Assembly (NCBI RefSeq): GCF_030812775.1
Contig: NZ_JAUSTI010000008.1
Span: 1 to 64,000 of the forward strand
Length of the DNA stretch: 64,000 bases
Reading direction: 5' to 3'
Origin: Paenibacillus tundrae
GTDB taxonomy: Bacteria > Bacillota > Bacilli > Paenibacillales > Paenibacillaceae
Shown: positions 57,575-64,000 of the stretch, one piece after another
How positions within the stretch are numbered: position 1 is the first letter of the stretch
Layout: each line of letters opens with the position of its first letter
Notes under the pieces: model-generated
What the model was told of the DNA's origin: nothing
Database searches by the model: none
The model's input: only the letters and a program-made list of their open reading frames with translations
Translations under genes and position numbers: made by a program

Positions 57575-59122
57575 TTAATATTTCTCCGATACCAGCTTCG
57601 CTTGGGTAAATAGCAATAGGTAGTCTCTTCCCCCTGCCTTGGAATCCGTACCCGACATATTGAATCCGCCAAAAGGATGAGTGCCCACCAACGCGCCAGT
57701 ACATTTGCGGTTAAAATACAAATTACCTGCAAAAAACTCCTGTCTAGCCTGCTGTAAATGCTCACGATTCCGCGAGATTACCGCACCGGTCAGACCATAA
57801 TCTGTATTGTTGGCAATATCCAGAGCATCCTGGAAGTCCTCTGCCTTAATAAAGGCAAGCACCGGGCCAAAAATCTCTTCCTGCGCAATGCGAGCCTGTG
57901 GATCAACATCCGCAATAATAGTCGGTTCGATAAAGTAACCTTCTGCACTGCCTGTTCCACCGCCCAGTACCAACCTTCCTTCGCTTTTACCTATTTCAAT
58001 ATATTCATTAATTTTGGCATATGCCTTGTCATCAATGACAGGGCCAACCTGGCTATTTACTTCGAGCGGACTTCCCATCGTCAACTGCTTCGTGCGCTCA
58101 ATCACTTTTTGCAATACTACATCATATACATCCTTATGAATGATGGCACGGGAACACGCAGAGCACTTCTGACCTGAGAAACCAAACGCAGATGCGGTAA
58201 TCGATTCTGCTGCAAGCTCCAGATCGCTATCATTATCCACCACAATGGAGTCTTTGCCGCCCATCTCGGCAATAACCCGTTTGATCCACTTCTGACCTGG
58301 TGCCGTGCGAGCCGCACGCTCATTGATACGCAGTCCAACATCTCTTGAGCCCGTGAAGCTAATGAATCGAGTCAACGCATGATCCACCAGATAATCACCG
58401 ACCTCAATTCCTGGCCCTGGCAAATAATTGACGACTCCGTCTGGCAATCCTGCCTCAGCCAGCAACTCCATGAACTTCGCCGCTATTACTGGCGTTGTGC
58501 TAGCTGGCTTCAATACAACGGTGTTGCCCGATACAAGTGCTGCCGATGTCATGCCTGCCATAATGGCGAGTGGGAAATTCCATGGTGGGATGACAATCCC
58601 TACGCCAAGTGGAATATAGGTCAGCTCATTATCTTCTCCAGCAATGCGTGTCAGTGGCTGTGGCTGACTCAGCCGCTGCATATCACGGGCATAAAATTCC
58701 ATAAAATCAATCGCTTCCGCTGTATCTGCATCTGCTTCTGGCCATGTCTTGCCTGACTCATATACAAGCCAAGCAGAGAATTCATGCTTCCGACGACGCA
58801 TGATCGCTGCCGCTTTGTACAACAATCGTGCGCGTTCATTCGGATCTGTATGCTTCCACGAACGGAATGTCTCCGCCGCAGTCTGGATCGCTTGCTCTGC
58901 CAACTCCTGATCGGCTTGATAGATTGTGCCGATGATCTGCTCTTTATTGGCAGGATTCACGGAGGTTAATGTGCGGGAGCTGGTTACCTTTTGCCCACCT
59001 ATGATCATAGAATATTGTTGACCTAACTCCGATTCCACCTGACGCAGTGCGTTCTCAAAAGCCTCTTGGTTGGCCGGGTTAGCAAAAGACGTAAAGGGTT
59101 CGTTCACAAAAGGGATATTCAT
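57575..59122 (-). CDS. pruA: L-glutamate gamma-semialdehyde (P5C) dehydrogenase
   Basis: This 515-residue aldehyde dehydrogenase oxidises glutamate semialdehyde from proline or arginine to glutamate with NAD+. Key segments are [15 protein letters not shown], the catalytic Glu region [13 protein letters not shown], and the nucleophile Cys in [16 protein letters not shown]. The start is the ATG after GAAGGAGG; the longer frame reaches into a structured leader. It is divergent from the proline dehydrogenase gene, completing the proline-to-glutamate pathway. A -24/-12 promoter lies about 290 bases upstream. Confidence 0.95.
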   Translation of the reverse strand: MNIPFVNEPFTSFANPANQEAFENALRQVESELGQQYSMIIGGQKVTSSRTLTSVNPANKEQIIGTIYQADQELAEQAIQTAAETFRSWKHTDPNERARLLYKAAAIMRRRKHEFSAWLVYESGKTWPEADADTAEAIDFMEFYARDMQRLSQPQPLTRIAGEDNELTYIPLGVGIVIPPWNFPLAIMAGMTSAALVSGNTVVLKPASTTPVIAAKFMELLAEAGLPDGVVNYLPGPGIEVGDYLVDHALTRFISFTGSRDVGLRINERAARTAPGQKWIKRVIAEMGGKDSIVVDNDSDLELAAESITASAFGFSGQKCSACSRAIIHKDVYDVVLQKVIERTKQLTMGSPLEVNSQVGPVIDDKAYAKINEYIEIGKSEGRLVLGGGTGSAEGYFIEPTIIADVDPQARIAQEEIFGPVLAFIKAEDFQDALDIANNTDYGLTGAVISRNREHLQQARQEFFAGNLYFNRKCTGALVGTHPFGGFNMSGTDSKAGGRDYLLLFTQAKLVSEKY

Positions 59123-59410
59123 AGATAATTCCTCCTTCAGGATGTGATATATGTTCAACAAAAGATTGTTTACACTGACCACTCCGATAACAGAACAACC
59201 TTCCGATCGCTGTTATCCCCTGATTCCTTTTAACTCTTTTTTCAAAGGGGGAATCCCGGGATAGCTTATGCTTTCGATGTAGCCTTCTTTCAGAAGGCTT
59301 TAAGGCGAACACTCCGCTTCTTCAGGTTATTTCTGTCCTCTCCGTTTTCGTGTAAACCGTCTAGTTGAACCTATATAGATTCGCTGGTTGGGTCTCACCC
59401 AAATATATGT
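59123..59410 (-). other. Long structured 5' leader of the P5C dehydrogenase mRNA
   Basis: If transcription starts from the -24/-12 promoter, the leader is about 280 nt. It contains at least three hairpins: AGCCTTC/GAAGGCT (59281-59299), GATTCC-TTT/AAA-GGAATC (59222-59255), and GATAACAG/CTGTTATC (59186-59217). No riboswitch class is recognised. A 77-codon leftward frame here lacks support as a gene. Confidence 0.55.
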
Positions 59411-59427
59411 AGCAAGATCCGTGCCAA
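59411..59427 (-). promoter_or_regulatory. Sigma-54 promoter of the P5C dehydrogenase gene
   Basis: The reverse strand reads TTGGCACGGATCTTGCT, a perfect -24/-12 element with TGGCAC and TTGC separated by five bases. Confidence 0.85.
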
Positions 59428-59520
59428 CTCCGGTTAAGGCGAGAATATTTTTCAACTTTTTATATGTGAAGTAGAGGATTTATAACTTTCATTGGTGATG
59501 CATACATCCAACGCTACAGA
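59428..59520. promoter_or_regulatory. Shared control region between divergent sigma-54 promoters
   Basis: About 93 AT-rich bases separate the two -24 elements. The activator for both promoters should bind here or nearby. No perfect inverted repeat is obvious by eye. Confidence 0.45.
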
Positions 59521-59537
59521 TTGGCATGATTCTTGCT
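59521..59537 (+). promoter_or_regulatory. Sigma-54 promoter of the proline dehydrogenase gene
   Basis: TTGGCATGATTCTTGCT has TGGCAT, five bases, TTGC, with GG and GC twelve bases apart. It lies 45 bases before the ATG. Confidence 0.88.
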
Positions 59538-59581
59538 AGATATGTTGGTATCAGGAGCATGATTCATAAGGAGGAAGCAGG

Positions 59582-60505
59582 ATGAGTATTGGAACGGAGA
59601 TGTACCGCAAAACGCTGTTAACTGTTGCAGGCAACAAAGCTGTAGAGAATTTATCTATTAAATATGGTAAAAAGCTCGCTGGCAAGTTTATTGCCGGTAA
59701 TACACTCGAGGAAGCCCTTGAAGAGATCCGGATACTCAACAATAAAGGCATCATGGCAACCCTAGATCATCTTGGAGAAGGGATTACTCGTTTGAGCGAA
59801 GCAGCATTGTATCGGGATGAATATCTACGCCTTGTCGACGGTATTGCTCGTCAGCAAGCGGATTCGAACGTATCACTTAAACCTACGCAGATGGGGCTTG
59901 CCCTTGACCCTGAAGAAGGTTATCAGAATATTCGCGCAGTTGCTGCGCAGGCGAAATCACATGATCTTTTTGTGAGAATCGATATGGAAGACAGTCCGTT
60001 TACCCAAGCGACGCTGGATATCGTTCGCCGTTTGCATGGTGAAGGACTGGTGAACACTGGTACGGTGCTACAGGCGTATTTGCATCGAACCGTAGAAGAT
60101 ACACGGGATATGATTCGGGAAGGGATTCGGCTTCGGCTGGTCAAAGGCGCTTATAAAGAACCTGCTGCAGTAGCCTATCAAAATACCTCGGAAGTCATTG
60201 AACAGTTCAAATTGATGATTCGGCATCATCTCGACCAAGGTGTCTATACCGCAATTGCCTCACATGATGACCACATCATCTCATGGACGAAGCAATACGC
60301 GAAAGATCGAGGAATTTCGCCAGATGCGTATGAATTTCAGATGCTGTACGGCTTACGCATGAGTGAGCAAGAGCGATTGGCGCAAGAGGGCTATCGGATT
60401 CGCTGTTACGTTCCCTATGGAACGATGTGGTACCCTTACTATACTCGCCGACTGGCGGAAAAACCGGCTAACCTCTGGATGGTTGTCAAAAATATGTTCA
60501 GATAA
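59582..60505 (+). CDS. putB: Proline dehydrogenase, monofunctional
   Basis: This 307-residue flavoenzyme oxidises L-proline to 1-pyrroline-5-carboxylate. Characteristic PRODH elements are VSLKPTQMGLALDPEEGYQN, LFVRIDMEDSPFTQATLDI, RLRLVKGAYKEPA, and the C-terminal YEFQMLYGLRMSEQERLAQE, then RCYVPYGTMWYPYYTRRLAE. The length fits Gram-positive PutB-type enzymes. AAGGAGG precedes the ATG. It is divergent from the P5C dehydrogenase gene and driven by a -24/-12 promoter; the downstream activator gene completes the module. Confidence 0.96.
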   Translation: MSIGTEMYRKTLLTVAGNKAVENLSIKYGKKLAGKFIAGNTLEEALEEIRILNNKGIMATLDHLGEGITRLSEAALYRDEYLRLVDGIARQQADSNVSLKPTQMGLALDPEEGYQNIRAVAAQAKSHDLFVRIDMEDSPFTQATLDIVRRLHGEGLVNTGTVLQAYLHRTVEDTRDMIREGIRLRLVKGAYKEPAAVAYQNTSEVIEQFKLMIRHHLDQGVYTAIASHDDHIISWTKQYAKDRGISPDAYEFQMLYGLRMSEQERLAQEGYRIRCYVPYGTMWYPYYTRRLAEKPANLWMVVKNMFR

Positions 60506-61043
60506 TATGTGTTTACTTTCATCTCATGCCAACCTGCATCTCTCAAGGTTGGCATACTTTCTTCGCATTCCTTTGTGTTCCTTCGCCTTTCCTTATGTTC
60601 GCCATGTTCCTCCTATCTATCTCATTTCACATCCACTAACAATGTCTAAAAATTTAACATCCCCAAATTGAAGTGTACATATAATTAGACACCTGTCGGT
60701 AATCTCTTGCAAATCATCCTCAACATATCCGTATATTATATAAAAATCAAAACATTACGATGTCACATTTTATAACTTCTATATCACCTATTTTATCGCG
60801 AGAACAACGTCATATCAGCATTCGCACAATACATATCATTTTGCAAACGCATACTTTATCTGTTTTATATACGCCGCGACGCAACCCCTCTCATACCTAA
60901 CCATTCGATGTCAAAAAATATATACATACATCATTTGGAAAGCTATAATATGTTTAACATTATGAATGTCCTAACCATCTGTTATAGAAGGACTACACAT
61001 ACTTCCTTTTAAATAACGCAATGTTCTAATTGAGGTGATCGCA
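60506..61043. other. Intergenic region upstream of the activator gene
   Basis: No gene is seen. It holds the proline dehydrogenase terminator at its left end. A TATAAT at 60944-60949, with a weak -35, could be the activator's promoter. The only TTGC near a GG (about 60700) has wrong spacing for sigma-54. Confidence 0.5.
60526..60562 (+). terminator. Terminator after the proline dehydrogenase gene
   Basis: ATGCCAACC pairs with GGTTGGCAT, then ACTTTCTT. Confidence 0.82.
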
Positions 61044-62885
61044 TTGAAACATTTACTTCCCAATCTGATGTCCTTATTACGCACTGACCTCATCATTCAG
61101 GGCGAGACCATTATGGAGTACACTCATCGAATAGCTTCACAACCAACTCAGCGTGAAACTTCTCAGGGACCTGTTTTTGTTCGCGATACGTCAGGATATT
61201 CATGGATACCCCAAACATCCGGAACCGATAAGGCTCCATCCCATAAACGAATCCCTATATCAACAGTCTATTCATCGACGGAGCTGGCAACTTGCCTGCC
61301 TCTCTTCTATGCCAGTCCATATGTATTAATTCAAGACGAAGCAGAACACATACTCGGTTATATTGCCGCAGCCGATCTACTGCAAGAGATGTATCATGCC
61401 CATCGCCTTTTGGAAGCTTACTTTGAAACTACACTGGAAACAGCAGGTACTGCACTCACTTTAATTAATGAGGAGGCAAAAGTAGCCTACTGGACATCCG
61501 ATGCAGAGCATGTATTTTCAATTCGTAGAGAGGACATCATCGGCCAGCCCGCTGCGGATTTTTTCCCACTTGACCGACTTCAATCACTCAAAACACTCTA
61601 CACCGGCGAAACCGTATATCGTAAACAGCATCAACCGAGACCTGATCTATTCGCTTTAATCAACGCACGTCCAGTGTATCTGGATGGCCGAATTGTTGGT
61701 GCTGTCGCAGCCGAAGTGGATATAACAACTGAAATCCGACTTCACCAGGAATTGCTGCACATGACCTCCAAGGTTCAACATCTAGAAAAAGCTGTCGCCA
61801 GGCTGCGTCCGGACGCAGATCCCTTCGCCAAAATCAAAGGCAGCAGCCCAGTCATCAAACAATGCCTGGAAACGATCCGCAAAATTAGCACCACTTCAGC
61901 GACAGTACTCATTCTCGGGGAGAGCGGTACAGGTAAAGAGCTATTTGCCAAAGCCATTCATGATCTACGCGAGCTACAAACTGCACCTTTTGTCGCCATA
62001 AACTGCGGTGCCATTCCTGCTTCTTTGTTCGAAAGTGAATTGTTCGGCTATGAGAAGGGAGCCTTCTCCGGGGCTGATCCGAAGGGCAAGAAGGGCAAAA
62101 TCGAGCTTGCAGAAGGCGGAACATTATTTCTAGACGAGATCGGCGAGATGCCGCTGGAGCTACAAGTTAAGCTACTCCGTGTCTTGCAGGAGAAAAGCTA
62201 CTTTGCCGTAGGTGGAACACGCATGAAGCAGGCGAATTGCCGGATTGTTGCAGCAACCAATCAGAATTTAAGGGACATGATCGCACGTGGTCAGTTTAGA
62301 GAGGATCTCTACTACCGGCTGAATGTCATTAATCTCATCATTCCTCCGTTACGTTTACGGAAGGAAGATATTTATGAATTAACACAGACCTTTCTACAAG
62401 AGTTTTCTTTGTTATATAGCCGGCATATTGAACTTGTACCTCCAGCTGTATTTAAGCTGTTATTCGAATATGACTGGCCGGGAAACGTAAGGGAATTAAG
62501 GAATGTCATCGAACGAATTACCATCCTCACCACGGATGGCGAGGTTAAGGCAGATTATCTACCCGAATCGCTACTTATATCGATGAACCAAGAACAGATC
62601 AACAATCAGCAGGCGCTATCTCTTCATTCGTATGCAAGTTCAGATGTTGTTCACTCACAGACACAAGTCAGCAGGCTTAACGCTACTGATGAAACTGATT
62701 CGGAGACGTTAGGGATGTCCAGCGAACTTTCATCTTCTTCCTATCAGGATCGGCTTGATGCATTCGAATCAGAGCTATTACTCCAATATCTACAAGACGT
62801 AGGAGGAAACAAACGCACCCTTGCACGTCAGCTCGGCATCTCAAGAGCAACGTTATACAATCGGATGAAGCGGCTTGGTCTATAA
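61044..62885 (+). CDS. Sigma-54 enhancer-binding activator with PAS domain
   Basis: This 613-residue activator starts at a TTG with GAGGTG 6 bases upstream; a GTG three codons earlier overlaps that site. The N-terminal region is a CBS-like segment (to about 120) followed by a PAS domain (about 130-240: [20 protein letters not shown]). The AAA+ domain carries Walker A GESGTGKE, the sigma-contacting loop GAFSGA (Ser for the usual Thr), Walker [11 protein letters not shown], and [14 protein letters not shown] Fis-type HTH ends the protein ([20 protein letters not shown]). It probably drives the adjacent proline genes; the ligand is unknown. Confidence 0.93.
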   Translation: MKHLLPNLMSLLRTDLIIQGETIMEYTHRIASQPTQRETSQGPVFVRDTSGYSWIPQTSGTDKAPSHKRIPISTVYSSTELATCLPLFYASPYVLIQDEAEHILGYIAAADLLQEMYHAHRLLEAYFETTLETAGTALTLINEEAKVAYWTSDAEHVFSIRREDIIGQPAADFFPLDRLQSLKTLYTGETVYRKQHQPRPDLFALINARPVYLDGRIVGAVAAEVDITTEIRLHQELLHMTSKVQHLEKAVARLRPDADPFAKIKGSSPVIKQCLETIRKISTTSATVLILGESGTGKELFAKAIHDLRELQTAPFVAINCGAIPASLFESELFGYEKGAFSGADPKGKKGKIELAEGGTLFLDEIGEMPLELQVKLLRVLQEKSYFAVGGTRMKQANCRIVAATNQNLRDMIARGQFREDLYYRLNVINLIIPPLRLRKEDIYELTQTFLQEFSLLYSRHIELVPPAVFKLLFEYDWPGNVRELRNVIERITILTTDGEVKADYLPESLLISMNQEQINNQQALSLHSYASSDVVHSQTQVSRLNATDETDSETLGMSSELSSSSYQDRLDAFESELLLQYLQDVGGNKRTLARQLGISRATLYNRMKRLGL

Positions 62886-63191
62886 TTCATTAGCAGATCT
62901 GGCTAAGGGCCGAAGGGCGACTAAGGGGTACCTGTTGAAGTCTTAAGTCTGAGGGCTCTGCTGCGCTACGAATGGCCATGTTAGACAACACCCCGCTATT
63001 CAAACCTGAATCGTTGTAAGTTCCATAGAAATCAATATGTGCTCACACCAAACACGCAGTAACGGTTCACCAGCCTCTACTGCGTGTCTTTTTGCATGTA
63101 TTCATCTACTTTTTTCATGCATTCATTCTTCAACTATCCATCGATTCATTTTTTCAACTACTCATCGATTCATCCCTAATGCGTATCCGAC
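62886..63191. other. Intergenic region between activator and right-edge gene
   Basis: No gene is credible. The activator's terminator lies near 63052-63093; the rest is unremarkable. Confidence 0.55.
63052..63093 (+). terminator. Terminator downstream of the activator gene
   Basis: ACACGCAGT pairs with ACTGCGTGT and is followed by CTTTTTGC. Confidence 0.72.
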
Positions 63192-64000
63192 TTACAACAC
63201 CCGCGCTAACCGCTTCAGGGCAGCTCGTACATGACGATAAAAGGTCGCACGACTCATGGAGCATACCTGTGCCGCGGCAGTTGGATTGCCAGCATGTGTC
63301 CAATAGGTCGCATACAGCAGTATCTGATCCTGCTGACAGATCCCATGCGTTCTTCCCTCAAGCAAATCCAGCACATACATCTGAAATTGGATTCCATTCT
63401 CCATACCGTTCATTCGCTCTGCGTAAGGCTGCAATTCTCCAGGAGAATGCAATAGCGCCAGCATTTTGCGGACGTCCGTTTCCGTCCACGACATCCGTTC
63501 TTTAACCGCCGTTGAATGGGAGGTGCCATTAGCTAAAGTCTCTGTGTTCAGCAGAGACATGACCCAATCCCCAAATTTCTCTTTGCGCAGATCCAATTCC
63601 ATCACGTCAGCCTGCTCGTCATACAAGTCACATACACGAGTACGGGTCTTTCGCATCTGAAAACCAATACTTTGCAGAAAGAGCTTCAGGTTCGGATTGG
63701 TGGCCACCAGCATTACTCTAGCTCCATCTCCCAGTAACGACAACCGATCCAGCGCCATATAACCGACAAGTTCTTCACGCTTATATCCGGGTACATCATC
63801 TCTAGCTGCGACCAAAACTGCATAATGTGTATCCGCCTGATCCGGTTCACACTTCATTTCATCAGACGTAAAACATTCCTGCATTTCATTGGGAAAATAC
63901 TTGAGTAGAATCTCACTGCTCTCCCGGTGCAAAAAAACAGTAATGAACATCGCAATCGGTTCACCGCTCTTATCCCGCATGACCACAATACCTTCTGGGT
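63192..64000 (-). CDS. Uncharacterised protein, partial: GNAT-like segment and C-terminal HTH
   Basis: The frame is open to the right edge, so the N-terminus is missing. The visible 270 or so residues include a stretch resembling a GNAT acetyltransferase end (VLVAARDDVPGYKREELVGY, then LKLFLQSIGFQMRKTRTRV). A linker and a C-terminal HTH (GNPTAAAQVCSMSRATFYRH, then VRAALKRLARVL) follow. It could be a regulator that senses a small molecule through the upstream domain. I do not recognise the family. Confidence 0.5.
   Translation of the reverse strand, partial: PEGIVVMRDKSGEPIAMFITVFLHRESSEILLKYFPNEMQECFTSDEMKCEPDQADTHYAVLVAARDDVPGYKREELVGYMALDRLSLLGDGARVMLVATNPNLKLFLQSIGFQMRKTRTRVCDLYDEQADVMELDLRKEKFGDWVMSLLNTETLANGTSHSTAVKERMSWTETDVRKMLALLHSPGELQPYAERMNGMENGIQFQMYVLDLLEGRTHGICQQDQILLYATYWTHAGNPTAAAQVCSMSRATFYRHVRAALKRLARVL

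Noticed and set aside
59079..59312. 77-codon leftward frame in the P5C dehydrogenase leader
   Set aside because: It overlaps the dehydrogenase start in another frame, lacks a ribosome site, and coincides with stable hairpins.
60690..60720. Sigma-54 promoter for the activator gene
   Set aside because: A GG and TTGC are present, but the spacing is off by one base and the TGGCA core is missing.

Overview
The window looks like a chromosome segment of a plant-biomass-degrading Paenibacillus. The evidence is the moderate GC, strong Gram-positive Shine-Dalgarno sites with frequent TTG/GTG starts, lipoprotein substrate-binding proteins, S-layer-homology and LCP cell-envelope proteins, SigL (sigma-54), a BmrCD-type exporter, and secreted GH9/GH48 cellulases with CBM3 modules. 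The genus is inferred from protein style and gene content; no search was run.

Layout. 1-2031: edge of an IS3-type transposase, a repeat-rich spacer, a YbaK-type tRNA editing protein and an EcsC-family protein. 2246-9947: a leftward arabinan/arabino-oligosaccharide locus (binding protein, two permeases, lipoprotein endo-arabinanase, cytoplasmic GH43), divergent from an HTH regulator with an unfamiliar sensor domain. 10236-14715: WYL regulator, DinB protein, a decayed YdeI-like gene, and an AraC regulator divergent from a GH43 beta-xylosidase-type enzyme. 14824-18257: SulP transporter with its ArsR regulator, then an SLH protein. 18509-24182: a leader-peptide ORF plus heterodimeric ABC exporter, a small membrane protein, an Lrp regulator and a metallo-hydrolase. 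24183-27555: repeats, GH51 arabinofuranosidase and a paralogue of the 9 kb regulator. 27715-41648: NlpC/P60 hydrolase, GH9-GH48 cellulase operon, chemoreceptor, PAP2 phosphatase, LCP protein, acyltransferase and a repeat-containing secreted protein. 41802-54151: a sensor kinase, several small Paenibacillus-type proteins, MFS exporter, lipoprotein cyclophilin, SDR, ring-cleavage dioxygenase, and a second chemoreceptor. 54424-62885: a sigma-54 amino-acid catabolism region (aspA, sigL, P5C dehydrogenase, proline dehydrogenase, enhancer-binding activator). A partial HTH protein runs off the right edge.

How the parts connect. Extracellular endo-arabinanase would release oligosaccharides; the ABC system imports them, and cytoplasmic GH43 and GH51 enzymes trim them. 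Each of two arabinose-related transcription units sits divergently beside a copy of the same two-domain regulator. At the other end, three near-consensus -24/-12 promoters precede aspA, the P5C dehydrogenase gene and the proline dehydrogenase gene, with sigL and an activator gene alongside, so the region looks like a self-contained sigma-54 regulon for aspartate and proline use.

The most promising observations are the paired regulators, the local sigma-54 circuit, an unannotated 53-codon leader ORF overlapping the exporter gene, and several intergenic repeat families.
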